A stretch of 64,000 bases of DNA from Polynucleobacter sp. AP-Ainpum-60-G11 (GTDB taxonomy: Bacteria > Pseudomonadota > Gammaproteobacteria > Burkholderiales > Burkholderiaceae), in NCBI RefSeq assembly GCF_018688375.1, contig NZ_CP061318.1:1842557-1906556 (forward strand). The letters run 5' to 3'. Each line of letters begins with the position of its first letter. Position 1 is the first letter of the stretch. The position numbers and the translations under genes are program-made. The notes under the pieces are model-generated. The model saw nothing but the letters and a program-made list of their open reading frames with translations, did no database searches and had not been told where the DNA came from. Shown in pieces: positions 9,750-20,946 of the stretch.

Positions 9750-10238
9750 TTAATCGCCAAACAACTTTTGACGAAGTTCACGGCGCTCTTGCGCCTCGAG
9801 TGAAAGGTTGGCTGTTGGGCGCGCAATTAAACGATTCAAGCCAATCGGCTCGCCAGTCTCTTCACACCAACCATAATCACCAGACTCAATACGAGCCAAG
9901 GCCTGCTCTACTTTTTTCAAGAGCTTGCGTTCACGATCACGTGTGCGCAGCTCCAGTGCATGCTCTTCCTCAATCGTTGCACGGTCAGCAGGATCAGGAA
10001 CCAAAATGTTTTCACGCAAATGCTCTGTAGTTTCAGAAGCATTTTTCAAAATATCGTCTTTTAGGGTCAGAAGCTTTTGACGGAAAAAATCAAGCTGAGC
10101 CGCATTCATATAGTCCTTTTCGGACATCTTAAGCAATTCAACTTCTGTTAAAGGAGCACCTTTAGCAGCTTTAGCACTTGCAGCCTTACTAGGTGCTTTT
10201 GGTGTAGCTGTAGATTTTGTTGGTGTTTTTACCGTCAT
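9750..10238 (-). CDS. dksA: RNA polymerase-binding regulator DksA, zinc-site residues mostly lost
   Basis: Secondary-channel regulator of RNA polymerase that works with ppGpp. The coiled-coil tip carries the DxxDxA motif (D82, D85, A87). The C-terminal globular domain keeps the family fold (CEETGEPIGLNRLIARPTA), but of the four zinc-binding cysteines only C125 remains; the others are T128, S146 and A149. This matches cysteine-poor DksA forms known in other proteobacteria, which act without zinc. An Ala/Lys-rich extension (1-30) precedes the conserved part. The 3' end is 25 bases from argB. Confidence 0.93.
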   Translation of the reverse strand: MTVKTPTKSTATPKAPSKAASAKAAKGAPLTEVELLKMSEKDYMNAAQLDFFRQKLLTLKDDILKNASETTEHLRENILVPDPADRATIEEEHALELRTRDRERKLLKKVEQALARIESGDYGWCEETGEPIGLNRLIARPTANLSLEAQERRELRQKLFGD

Positions 10239-10351
10239 TTCGTTCTTTCCATGGATCTAAACCATTATTACTTCATTCTGCCAAACTTTTATTAACCTTT
10301 TGCCAATATTTACCAATATTGACCGTGGCGCCGGATTGTACTTGATATTTG

Positions 10352-11416
10352 CTAGGCCAAGCACCCCTCAAGCCCAGCCAGCAGGGTGTCTTTAGGTAAA
10401 TCGATGCCAATAAAGACCATCCGAGTTTGCTTTGGTTCGGCGCCCCAAACACCTGCTAAATCGCTCCCCATCATCTGATGGACGCCCTGGAACACGACTT
10501 TTCGGTTACTACCCTTCACATAGAGGACGCCTTTATAGCGCAGCATCTTCTCTCCAAAGACCTCCAAAATGCCTCCCAGAAAGTCTTCTAATTTTTTATG
10601 ATCAAAGGGTTTATCACTACGAAAAACAAAGGATTGGATGCGGTCCGTATGGCCTGCATGCCCATGGTGATCGTGGCTATGGTCGTGACCGCAAGTGCTG
10701 TGATCATGGTGGTCATGACTGTGATCATGGCCACAAGTTGCATGGTCATGATCCTCTTGCCCTAGGAAATGAGGGTCAATATCTAATTTGGCATTCAAAT
10801 TAAAGCCCTTGAGGTCCAAAACGGCATCCAGAGGAACCACCCCTTTAGAGATGCCCTGAATTGGCGCGCGGGGATTCATGTGCATCAAACGATTACGCAA
10901 GGCATCGACTTCCGCAGGGGTCACTAAATCAGTCTTCGTAATGAAGATTTGATCTGCAAAGCCTACCTGGCGCTGCGCCTCTTCGTGCTCTGTCAATTGT
11001 TTTGGACCGTGCTTAGCGTCTACAAGCGTTACCACCGCATCCAATACGTAATGATCTGCAACGTCATCATCCATAAAGAATGTTTGGGCCACTGGGCCTG
11101 GATTGGCAACACCAGTGGTCTCGATGACTACACGATCAAAACTAATTTTTTTATCCTTACGCTGCTCCCAGAGCGAATTGAGCGCCTCAACCAAGTCACC
11201 TCGAATCGTGCAGCAAATACAACCATTGCTCATTTGCACAATATTTTCTTGATTGTCTTGAACCAAGATGTCGTTATCAATATTCTCTTCACCGAACTCG
11301 TTTTCAATCACGGCAATTTTTTTGCCATGATCTTCAGTCAAGATGTGTTTGAGTAAAGTGGTTTTGCCGCTACCCAAGAAGCCTGTGAGAATTGTTACTG
11401 GAATTAACGCCATCAT
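10352..11416 (-). CDS. CobW/COG0523-family GTPase with His-rich metal loop
   Basis: Putative metal-handling GTPase; relatives act as zinc or cobalt chaperones. Walker [10 protein letters not shown] is at 12-20, the metal-binding CxCC motif (GCICC) near 66-69, Walker B/G3 in the ETTG block, and TKTD serves as guanine-recognition motif. Between the G domain and the CobW C-terminal domain lies a loop (about 223-256) with two near-identical copies of [14 protein letters not shown] 11416 is preferred to the TTG at 11428. It follows xerC on the same strand by 63 bases. No recognisable Zur site was found; metal specificity is unknown. Confidence 0.88.
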   Translation of the reverse strand: MMALIPVTILTGFLGSGKTTLLKHILTEDHGKKIAVIENEFGEENIDNDILVQDNQENIVQMSNGCICCTIRGDLVEALNSLWEQRKDKKISFDRVVIETTGVANPGPVAQTFFMDDDVADHYVLDAVVTLVDAKHGPKQLTEHEEAQRQVGFADQIFITKTDLVTPAEVDALRNRLMHMNPRAPIQGISKGVVPLDAVLDLKGFNLNAKLDIDPHFLGQEDHDHATCGHDHSHDHHDHSTCGHDHSHDHHGHAGHTDRIQSFVFRSDKPFDHKKLEDFLGGILEVFGEKMLRYKGVLYVKGSNRKVVFQGVHQMMGSDLAGVWGAEPKQTRMVFIGIDLPKDTLLAGLEGCLA

Positions 11417-11442
11417 TGATCCATTCAAAATCTATAAATACA

Positions 11443-11458
11443 TTTCCCAAGCGGGAAA
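11443..11458. repeat. Perfect 6-bp inverted repeat between xerC and the GTPase gene
   Basis: TTTCCC (11443-11448) and GGGAAA (11453-11458) are separated by four bases. The site could be a hairpin ending xerC transcription or an operator for the metal GTPase. It lacks a clear T-run on the minus strand, so terminator function would be weak. It does not resemble the Zur boxes I know. Confidence 0.4.
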
Positions 11459-11479
11459 CCTTCTATCTTACCGAGTTCC

Positions 11480-12481
11480 TCAAGCTTTGCCAGCCTTTGC
11501 GCGAGGATGGGCTTTATCGTATGCCTGCGCTAGGTGCTGAAAATCGAGAGACGTATAAATCTGTGTACTAGCAATGCTGGCATGCCCCAGCATCTCCTGT
11601 ACTGCCCTCAAATCCTGAGAGGACTGTAAAACATGACTAGCGAAGCTATGACGCATCATGTGCGGGTGAACATGAGTTGGCAAACCAGCCCTCATTGCCA
11701 AAGTGCGTAAGCGCGCTTGTACTGTTCTTGGAGATAAACGAGCGCCGGTAGCCGAGATAAATAAGGCAATCGAGGCATCCGCATGCTCAGACTGATCTCG
11801 CAGCGCTCGCCAAATTTTGAGCGAGTTCATGGCCGGTCCACCGATGGGAACTGAGCGGCGTTTTCCGCCCTTCCCCAAAACCGTTACTTCTGCAGCATCC
11901 CAATCTAACCAGCCCGCTGACTCCTGTTGGCGATCTTTGCTTTGCAGCACATCGATACCTAAAAGCTCTGATAGTCGTAGACCTGATGAATACAGCAAAT
12001 CAATGATCGCCGCATCACGCACCGCCTCCAGATCTTTTTTTTCTTCAGCCTCTTTTACTGCTTGATTTACCAAAGAGAGTGCCTGCTCAACCGAGAGTGC
12101 CTTAGGCAAGGATTTCAGGCGCTTTGGCGCTTTCACATCATCCACTGGATTAGCAATCAAGTTTGCGGTAATTCGTCCCGCCTGGGAATCACGTCGCGCA
12201 TCTTTTTCAGTAAGCCAGTCATACCAGCCACGCCAAGCAGAAAGTGCTCTAGCAATAGTGCGTGATGACTTTCCTTTAGAGTGCAAACGACCAGCCCAGC
12301 GACGTACATGCGCATTCGTTACTTTTAACAACTCAACAGCATCATCTGTTGCCAACTCCTGAAGCTCGCCAAGATCCATGCGATACGCTTTGAGCGTATG
12401 GGGTGAGAGCTGCCTTAAAACATGCAGCTCGTGCAAATACTCTTGCACTAAGGGATGAAGGTCAACTGGTGCTTGGCTCAT
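11480..12481 (-). CDS. xerC: Tyrosine recombinase XerC
   Basis: Site-specific recombinase that with XerD resolves chromosome dimers at dif. All catalytic residues are present: R169 (SSGLRLSELL), K204, H274 and R277 (HPHMMRH), H300 and nucleophile Y309 (TQIYT). The N-terminal SAM-like DNA-binding domain occupies about 1-95. I start at ATG 12481 (333 residues, near family length); the open frame continues 55 codons upstream but that part overlaps the DUF484 gene and has no family similarity. The 20-base overlap with the DUF484 gene reproduces the common DUF484-xerC gene order. Confidence 0.94.
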   Translation of the reverse strand: MSQAPVDLHPLVQEYLHELHVLRQLSPHTLKAYRMDLGELQELATDDAVELLKVTNAHVRRWAGRLHSKGKSSRTIARALSAWRGWYDWLTEKDARRDSQAGRITANLIANPVDDVKAPKRLKSLPKALSVEQALSLVNQAVKEAEEKKDLEAVRDAAIIDLLYSSGLRLSELLGIDVLQSKDRQQESAGWLDWDAAEVTVLGKGGKRRSVPIGGPAMNSLKIWRALRDQSEHADASIALFISATGARLSPRTVQARLRTLAMRAGLPTHVHPHMMRHSFASHVLQSSQDLRAVQEMLGHASIASTQIYTSLDFQHLAQAYDKAHPRAKAGKA

Positions 12482-13136
12482 AAGCCTGGATACGATCCAA
12501 AGCTGCAGCAGTGAGTTCGGCAATCTGACGTAAATAGAATGCGCCCATGTCTGCCGTAAATCGGGTTTCATCCTTGCTTGCCAAAAGAAGCACTGCCGGC
12601 GACTGTACGGCGCCAATACTTTTACCCAATGGCAGGCCGATGGCAACCATGCTTTGCCATTCAGGGTCGATGCTCACTTGGGTTGCCAACAAATCCACAC
12701 TAGCCGCAGCTAGCTCTTTAGCAGAGCCACAGAGTGGCGTATCAATCCATGGGCCAAATGCGGTATTGGGCGATAGAAGTTGCGCTGACTCAACCTCAAA
12801 CACTTCTGCCAAGCCCGAGGTCACTGCCGACTCTACATCTGCTTTGGTATTGGCACGCATCAGGCGTAATAACCAAGCCACTAGGCTCTGTTGAGTTTTG
12901 TCATTGCGACTACCAAAGTGCAGCATCTCACTGAGACGACGATTAAGTTCTTGGTTCTGCGTACGCAATAAAGTCATCTGACGTTCTTGCAATGAAATAG
13001 CGCGATCTTCATGCGGATGCTTCAAGCGAATTTCATTTAAGAGATTGGCATAGCGCTCAAAGAAACCTGGGGTAGCACGCAACCACTCCGCCACCAATTC
13101 TTCTTGTTCAGCTTGCTTAGGATCAATTGCGCTCAT
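12462..13136 (-). CDS. DUF484 family protein (GAF-like)
   Basis: Conserved protein of unknown function found next to xerC across proteobacteria. The N-terminal part contains WLRATPGFFERY and a coiled segment ERQMTLLRTQNQELNRRL (about 51-68) typical of DUF484; the rest is GAF-like. At 224 residues it has usual length. The gene order (DUF484 then xerC, overlapping by 20 bases) suggests a function linked to chromosome segregation, but this is only association. Confidence 0.85.
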   Translation of the reverse strand: MSAIDPKQAEQEELVAEWLRATPGFFERYANLLNEIRLKHPHEDRAISLQERQMTLLRTQNQELNRRLSEMLHFGSRNDKTQQSLVAWLLRLMRANTKADVESAVTSGLAEVFEVESAQLLSPNTAFGPWIDTPLCGSAKELAAASVDLLATQVSIDPEWQSMVAIGLPLGKSIGAVQSPAVLLLASKDETRFTADMGAFYLRQIAELTAAALDRIQAYEPSTS

Positions 13137-13171
13137 CTATGTCTTTCTCGCTTATTTTCTGATTTCACTTG

Positions 13172-14644
13172 TTAGCCTAACTTGTTACGCAGCAGCTCGT
13201 TGACCTGACCTGGATTCGCTTTGCCCTGTGAGGCTTTCATGATCTGGCCTACCAAGGCATTAAATGCCTTTTCCTTGCCAGAGCGGAACTCCTCAACAGA
13301 CTTTTCATTGGCCGCCAACACTTTATCGATCATGGCTTCTAGCTCACCGCTGTCGCTAATTTGCTTCAAACCTTTTGCCTCAATGACTTGATCTACAGTG
13401 CTAATGGCTTTACCAGCAACAGCCTCTTCCCACAAAATCGCAAAGATATCCTTTGCAATCTTGTTGGAGATGGTGCCGTCTGCCACGCGAGTTAACAGTG
13501 GCGCTAAATGCTCTGCTTTTAAGGGAGCATCTGCGGTCGCAATGCCAGCACGATTCAGCGAAGAAGCAAGCTCACCTGCAATCAGGTTGGCCGCGGCTTT
13601 TGCCAAAGGCTTGCCAACAATTGCAAGCAACTCTTCAAATACTTTGGCAGTGTCACGATCTTGTGTGAGTAATTGCGCATCGTATGGGCTTAAGCCGAAT
13701 TCACTTTGCCACTGCTCACGAAGCTGTGCTGGCAAGGCCGGCATCTTGCTGCGCACATCTGCAATCCATGCATCATCAATCACTACCGGCAATAAATCTG
13801 GGTCCGGGAAGTAGCGATAGTCGTTTGCATCTTCTTTGCTGCGCATGCTACGAGTTTCTTGACGATCAGGATCGTACAGGCGCGTTTCTTGAACGACTGT
13901 CCCGCCGTCTTCAATCAACTCAATTTGACGACGCACTTCATATTGAATCGCTTCTTCTAAAAAACGGAAGGAGTTTAAGTTCTTAATTTCGCAACGAGTA
14001 CCAAACTCTTTTTGGCCAACAGGGCGAACAGACACGTTCGCATCGCAACGGAATGAGCCTTCTTGCATATTGCCATCACACACTCCAAGCCAAACAACTA
14101 GGGTGTGAAGTGCCTTTGCATAGGCCACTGCTTCAGCAGCACTGCGCATCACTGGCTCTGTAACAATTTCTAATAATGGTGTACCGGCACGATTGAGATC
14201 GATACCGCTCGAAGGTTCGCCATGTGGGCCTAAGAAGCCTTCTTCATGTACTGACTTACCAGCGTCCTCTTCCATGTGGGCGCGGGTTAGCTCAACCACT
14301 TTGACTTGATCGCCAACCAGTATTTCCAAATGGCCACCCACAACTACAGGTAGATCCATCTGACTGATCTGATATCCCTTCGGTAAGTCGGGATAAAAAT
14401 AATTCTTTCGGGCAAAAATACTCGCTGGAGAAATCTTCGCGCCCACAGCTAAACCAAAACGAATTGCATGTTCAACAGCTTGACGATTTAATACCGGCAA
14501 AACACCCGGTAAGGCTAAATCAACCGCACAGGCCTGTGTATTTGGGCCTGCACCGAAACGCGTACTTGCCCCACTAAATATTTTGGAATGCGTTTGTAGC
14601 TGTGCATGGGTCTCTAGACCAATCACGATTTCCCATTGCATCAT
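13172..14644 (-). CDS. gatB: Asp-tRNA(Asn)/Glu-tRNA(Gln) amidotransferase subunit B
   Basis: Binds misacylated tRNA and activates it with ATP within the GatCAB amidotransferase. The N-terminus [16 protein letters not shown] and the [13 protein letters not shown] block are typical, as is the GatB/YqeY tail domain ending [13 protein letters not shown] choose ATG 14644, overlapping the gatA stop as ATGA (490 residues); the frame stays open ten codons upstream within gatA but that lacks similarity. Last gene of gatC-gatA-gatB. Confidence 0.96.
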   Translation of the reverse strand: MMQWEIVIGLETHAQLQTHSKIFSGASTRFGAGPNTQACAVDLALPGVLPVLNRQAVEHAIRFGLAVGAKISPASIFARKNYFYPDLPKGYQISQMDLPVVVGGHLEILVGDQVKVVELTRAHMEEDAGKSVHEEGFLGPHGEPSSGIDLNRAGTPLLEIVTEPVMRSAAEAVAYAKALHTLVVWLGVCDGNMQEGSFRCDANVSVRPVGQKEFGTRCEIKNLNSFRFLEEAIQYEVRRQIELIEDGGTVVQETRLYDPDRQETRSMRSKEDANDYRYFPDPDLLPVVIDDAWIADVRSKMPALPAQLREQWQSEFGLSPYDAQLLTQDRDTAKVFEELLAIVGKPLAKAAANLIAGELASSLNRAGIATADAPLKAEHLAPLLTRVADGTISNKIAKDIFAILWEEAVAGKAISTVDQVIEAKGLKQISDSGELEAMIDKVLAANEKSVEEFRSGKEKAFNALVGQIMKASQGKANPGQVNELLRNKLG

Positions 14645-16154
14645 GCCACCTCGCTTGCTTGACGCAAATGCCAATCACTGGCTTGCTGATAATGATGAGC
14701 CACTTGAAGTAATCGCGCTTCAGAAAAATAATTGCCAATGAGTTGCATGCCAATCGGTAAATTGCTTGAGTTAAACCCACAAGGAACACTCATTGCCGGG
14801 AGTCCTGCCAAGTTAGTTGAGAGCGTGTAAATGTCCTCTAAATACATCTGCACTGGATCTTTTGATTTTTCCCCTAAGCGCCAAGCAACATCCGGTGCAA
14901 CTGGCCCTAAGATCACATCGCATTTTTCAAATGCTGCTTGAAAATCGGCTGCAATAATGCGGCGAATTTTTTGAGCCTGTAGGTAATATGCATCGTAATA
15001 ACCATGGCACAGCACATAGGTGCCAACTAAGATGCGACGCTTCACTTCTGCACCAAAACCCTCAGTACGTGATTTCTTATACATATCAGATAAGTCACGA
15101 TATTCATTCGCTCTGTGTCCGTAGCGCACGCCATCAAAACGACTCAAATTACTTGATGCTTCTGCGGGAGCTAAAACGTAATACACCGGTATCGATAGCT
15201 TGGTTTTTGGCAAGCTAACATCTACAAGTTGTGCACCTAAATCTTGCAAGGCTTTTGCTGCAGCATTGACCGCATTGGCCACCTCTGGGGCAAGCCCTTC
15301 GGCAAAAAATTCTTTTGGTAAACCTACGCGCAGACCTTCCAAAGGTTTTGCTGGATTTGAGCTGCCCTCTTTCCAAGACTGAGTGAGGTAACGACCATAA
15401 TCTTCACCAGAGTCTGCCAAGGATGTAGAGTCACGCGGATCATGGGATGACATTGCTGACAGCAATAAAGCGCAGTCTTCAGCAGATTTACCCATAGGCC
15501 CAGCTTGATCCAAGGAAGATGCGTAAGCAATCATTCCGTAACGGGATACGCGGCCATAACTAGGCTTGATTCCAGTTAGTCCACAAAAAGCAGCCGGCTG
15601 ACGAATAGAGCCGCCTGTATCTGTACCTGTTGCAATCGGGGCCAATCCTGCAGCTACTGCAGCCGCTGAACCCCCAGACGAGCCGCCCGCTACATATTCT
15701 GAATTCCAAGGGTTTAAGACTGGTCCATATGCTGAATTTTCATTGGAGGAGCCCATTGCAAACTCGTCCATATTGGTCTTGCCAAGGCAAACCATGCCGG
15801 CAGCAGTTGGGTTCAGCTCATCCGGAATTCCGAGATTCGAAACTACCGTTGCATCAAATGGGCTGAGGTAACCCTCAAGCATTTTGGATGCCGCAGTGGA
15901 CTTCCAGCCGCGCGTCACAAAGACATCTTTGTGTGCGACTGGGATGCCTGTCAATTTTCCAGCGTTACCTGAGGCAATGATTTTATCTGCTTTAGATGCT
16001 TGATCTAAACTTAAGTGAGCACTTACATCAAGATATGCATTCCAGTGCTTACCGGCCTCAATACGCCCTAGAAAATACTTTGTTAGCTCGGTACTGGAAA
16101 CCTCTTTAGAGGCCAAAGCTTTAGCCATGAAGGCAATGGAAGTTTGATGCCAAC

Positions 16155-16158
<4 letters not shown>
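14641..16158 (-). CDS. gatA: Asp-tRNA(Asn)/Glu-tRNA(Gln) amidotransferase subunit A
   Basis: Amidase-signature subunit that releases ammonia from glutamine for the GatCAB complex. The Lys-cisSer-Ser triad is visible as K77 (AHKDVF), S160 (GGSSGGSA) and S184 (TGGSIRQPA). Length (505) is slightly above the usual 480-490. It overlaps gatC by four bases and gatB by four bases, so the three genes are translated together. Confidence 0.97.
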
Positions 16159-17554
<1,396 letters not shown>

Positions 17555-17579
17555 TTGACTTTAAGTATTCATTCGGGAA

Positions 17580-18509
17580 TTGCAACATAGCGCTCCTCCT
17601 CTTTTCAGACAAGGCGTTCCGGCTCTAGTCAAACTGATTGTCTGTTTATCGATCAGCATCGCATTGATGTTGATCGATTTTCGCTTTAAGGCACTCGACC
17701 CCATTCGCAGTAACGTTAACTGGTTACTGCGTCCACTAGAGTATGTGATGATGATGCCGCGCAATGTGTATGAGTCCGCATCAGAATATTTTACTAGCCG
17801 TGGAACGCTCGATAAAGAGAATCAAGAAATGAAAGTGCGCCAAGCTGAGCTCTCTCTACTGGCGAATCAATCTGAATTTCTGTTAATTGAAAATCAGAAT
17901 TTGCGTCAGCTCATTGATTTGCAAAATCAAGTTCCTTTCAAAACATTATCAGTAGAAATTTTATTTAACCCCCCCAATCCAATTTCTCAACGCATCGTAA
18001 TTAATCGAGGAAGCGCTGACGGACTAAAGCAAGGCAGTCCCATTGCCAATGACTCTGGCATCTTGGGTCAGGTAGTGCGCCTCTACAATCACTCTGCAGA
18101 AGTTTCATTATTAGAAGATCGTGACTTTGCAGTGCCTGTTCAGGTGGCTCGCAATGGCTTAAGAGCGGCGGTATTTGGGGCTGGGCGCGGCAATCCCTTA
18201 GAACTTCGCTACTTACCTGTAGCCAGCGATTTAGAAGTAGGCGACGTACTCATTACCTCTGGTATCGACGGTGTTTATCCACCAGGTTTTGCCGTTGCGG
18301 TCATCAGTCGCATAGAACGTAACGCCGATAAAAACTCATCGAATGTTTTTTGCGTGCCAATTGCCCCCGTCAATCGCTATCGCCAGGCTTTAGCCCTTCT
18401 CTATGATCCACAGTGGGATGCCAATGCTTCTACTGCAACCAATAAGCCAGGTTCGCCAATCATTAATGCTCCGGGTCGCCGTCAAACTCGTGCGCGAGGC
18501 ATGCAATGA
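17580..18509 (+). CDS. mreC: Rod-shape-determining protein MreC
   Basis: Periplasmic scaffold of the elongasome anchored by one N-terminal membrane segment (about 14-34). A coiled-coil (about 73-118, rich in Gln/Glu/Leu) leads to the beta-barrel domain with NRGSADGLKQGSPI and VGDVLITSGIDGVYPPG, both typical. The start is a TTG at 17580, 25 bases after mreB; no ATG gives the membrane anchor in full. The stop overlaps mreD by four bases. Confidence 0.94.
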   Translation: MQHSAPPLFRQGVPALVKLIVCLSISIALMLIDFRFKALDPIRSNVNWLLRPLEYVMMMPRNVYESASEYFTSRGTLDKENQEMKVRQAELSLLANQSEFLLIENQNLRQLIDLQNQVPFKTLSVEILFNPPNPISQRIVINRGSADGLKQGSPIANDSGILGQVVRLYNHSAEVSLLEDRDFAVPVQVARNGLRAAVFGAGRGNPLELRYLPVASDLEVGDVLITSGIDGVYPPGFAVAVISRIERNADKNSSNVFCVPIAPVNRYRQALALLYDPQWDANASTATNKPGSPIINAPGRRQTRARGMQ

Positions 18510-19030
18510 TCGATTTTCAAAGCGGCTATATTCTTCGGCCGGTCAATCCGGTCTTCATTTATTTCAGCTTGCTTTGTGCGCTGCTGCTTAACCTGCTGCC
18601 AATTGGTAATTACAGTTGGGTTCCTGACTGGCTCATTATTTGTATCGTATTTTGGAATATTCACCAACATCGCTTTATTGGAGTGGGCGCCGCATTCTTT
18701 CTTGGACTCTTGATGGATGTGCATAACTCCGACCTGCTGGGTTTGCATGCTTTTAGTTATTCACTAGTCGCCTACCTTGCGATCTCTTGGCATAGACGAA
18801 TCATTGTTTTGAATGTCCTCACTCAAGCGATGCACTTGCTGCCGATCTTTTTGCTAGTTTCATTGTTCCCCGTAATCACACATTGGCTATTGAGCGGGGA
18901 AATCTATTGGTGGGCATTAACCGGCGCCATCCAGGCAATAATTGAGGCAGTGCTATGGCCTGTGGCAACGCAAATTTTGCTTTCACCTCAACGTCGCCCA
19001 ATTGATGTTGACCACAATCGTCCGCTTTAA
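18506..19030 (+). CDS. mreD: Rod-shape-determining membrane protein MreD
   Basis: Integral membrane partner of MreC with about five hydrophobic segments over 174 residues. It contains the family block GLLMDVHNSDLLGLHAFSYSL near 72-92. The ATG overlaps the mreC stop (ATGA), and the mrdA start is eight bases after its stop, which supports one operon. Confidence 0.9.
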   Translation: MIDFQSGYILRPVNPVFIYFSLLCALLLNLLPIGNYSWVPDWLIICIVFWNIHQHRFIGVGAAFFLGLLMDVHNSDLLGLHAFSYSLVAYLAISWHRRIIVLNVLTQAMHLLPIFLLVSLFPVITHWLLSGEIYWWALTGAIQAIIEAVLWPVATQILLSPQRRPIDVDHNRPL

Positions 19031-19038
19031 AGCGCTGC

Positions 19039-20946
19039 ATGGTTTCATTTAAAAAACCAAATCTCGACTCGTTTCAAGAGCGCATTCATATTGCGACCTT
19101 GTTTGTTACCTTTTGCTTCCTCCTGCTCATTACTCGATTGGTATGGCTACAACTGGTAAGTCACGGCAAATACGCCCTGTTGGCAGAGAGCAATCGTATT
19201 GCCCTAGTTCCCGCACCCGCTAATCGCGGCCTCTTGATTGATCGAAATGGCATTGTTATTGGCAGAAACTATTCAGCACTGACCTTAGATGTCAATGCTG
19301 AAGAGCTAAAAGGTAATGTTGATGAGCTCATTGATGAACTCTCTCAAATCGTATTGATTTCCCCAAGAGATCGTCGGAATTTCAAGCGCTCACTTGAAGA
19401 TTCCCGAAAAATGGGCACTTTCCCCCTTAGATCCATGCTTACCGAGTCCGAAACAGCGCGATTTATGGCTAATCGCTATCGCTTTCCGGGTGTTGAGATA
19501 CGTGCCCGAAGCTTTCGTGAGTACCCTTATAACGAGCTCGCGTCGCATCTGATTGGGTATATTGGGCGCGCCTCCAAACGCGATATTGAGCGCATGCAAG
19601 TTGAGATCGATAACTCCAAAGCGGGTGATCCCGATGCACTACAAACTTCATTTTTGCCAGGCATTCAGTACGTGGGGAAAATTGGTATCGAGCAAAGCTA
19701 CGAAACAGTATTGCGTGGTACTCCAGGATACGATGAGGTAGAAATTACAGCCGGCGGCAAACCAGTGCGCACACTCGCAAGCTCACCATCGGTGCCTGGG
19801 AAAAATGTGGTGCTATCAGTTGATATCAAACTGCAGTATTTAGTAGAGCAGCTCTATGGAAATTTCCGTGGAGCGTTTGTGGCAATTGAGCCCGAAACTG
19901 GCGACATCTTGGCATTTGTATCTAAGCCCAACTTTAATCCGAATGATTTTGTGGAGGGCATTGATTCAGTAACTTGGAAAGAATTAAACGACTCTCCACA
20001 AAAGCCACTCTATAACCGGCCACTTAAAGGAATTTATCCACCAGGATCTACATACAAACCTTTTATGGCGCTCGCAGCTTTAGAAACTAAAAAGCGCACG
20101 CCCTCACAAACAATCTCAGATCCCGGTTATTTTGATTTTGGAAACCATACATTCCGTGATGATAAAAAAGGCGGGCATGGCACTGTAGACATGCAAAAGT
20201 CTATTGTTGAATCCTGTGACACCTACTACTACATGCTGGCAAGAGATATGGGCGTCAACATGATGCATGACTTCATGAAACCACTCGGCTTTGGACAAAT
20301 TACTGGTATTGACTTACAAGGCGAATCTAAAGGCGTGCTTCCATCAACTGAATGGAAGAAAAATACTTTCAAAAAACCAGAGCAACAAAAATGGTACGAG
20401 GGCGAGACAATTTCTCTTGGTATTGGTCAAGGCTATAACGCATTTACGATTTTGCAGTTAGCACATGCTATGGCCAATCTTGCCAATAACGGTATCGTAA
20501 TGAAGCCACACCTAGTGAAGGCAATAGAAGATCCATTTACAAGACATCGCACTCTCACAACCCCAAAAGAAAGTTACCGAATTGACCTTGTTCCTGAAAA
20601 TATTGAAATCATCAAAAAGGCAATGGTCGAAGTAAATAATTCCGGAACCTCTGCTACCGTCTTTAAAGGCACGGGTTATCAGGTCGGCGGAAAAACTGGA
20701 ACGGCTCAAGTATTTAGCTTGAACTCCAAAGAATATAAACATAGTTCTACAGCGGAATTTTTACGTGATCATGCTTTGTATATAGCTTTCGCCCCTGCAG
20801 ACAAACCAACGATTGTGATTGCAATGGTGGTTGAGAATGCTGGCTTTGGAGCGCAGCATGCCGCACCAATTGCACGCAAAGCGCTTGATTTTTATCTTGA
20901 AGGTAAATGGCCAAAGGAGATTCCTGAATGGAAAAGAGCGCCATAG
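19039..20946 (+). CDS. mrdA: Penicillin-binding protein 2 (elongasome transpeptidase)
   Basis: Class B penicillin-binding protein that cross-links peptidoglycan during cell elongation. It has an N-terminal membrane anchor (about 18-38), a dimerisation domain, and a transpeptidase domain with nucleophile S337 (GSTYK), an SxD motif (SCD) near 392 and KTG at 552-554. Length 635 fits the family. Its last 19 bases overlap the rodA start, coupling the transpeptidase to its partner glycosyltransferase. Confidence 0.97.
   Translation: MVSFKKPNLDSFQERIHIATLFVTFCFLLLITRLVWLQLVSHGKYALLAESNRIALVPAPANRGLLIDRNGIVIGRNYSALTLDVNAEELKGNVDELIDELSQIVLISPRDRRNFKRSLEDSRKMGTFPLRSMLTESETARFMANRYRFPGVEIRARSFREYPYNELASHLIGYIGRASKRDIERMQVEIDNSKAGDPDALQTSFLPGIQYVGKIGIEQSYETVLRGTPGYDEVEITAGGKPVRTLASSPSVPGKNVVLSVDIKLQYLVEQLYGNFRGAFVAIEPETGDILAFVSKPNFNPNDFVEGIDSVTWKELNDSPQKPLYNRPLKGIYPPGSTYKPFMALAALETKKRTPSQTISDPGYFDFGNHTFRDDKKGGHGTVDMQKSIVESCDTYYYMLARDMGVNMMHDFMKPLGFGQITGIDLQGESKGVLPSTEWKKNTFKKPEQQKWYEGETISLGIGQGYNAFTILQLAHAMANLANNGIVMKPHLVKAIEDPFTRHRTLTTPKESYRIDLVPENIEIIKKAMVEVNNSGTSATVFKGTGYQVGGKTGTAQVFSLNSKEYKHSSTAEFLRDHALYIAFAPADKPTIVIAMVVENAGFGAQHAAPIARKALDFYLEGKWPKEIPEWKRAP

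Noticed and set aside
11443..11458. Inverted repeat considered as a Zur operator
   Set aside because: It does not match the AT-rich Zur consensus; kept only as an unassigned repeat.
12482..12646. Upstream extension of xerC by 55 codons
   Set aside because: The added part overlaps the DUF484 gene and does not resemble XerC; ATG 12481 gives the normal length.
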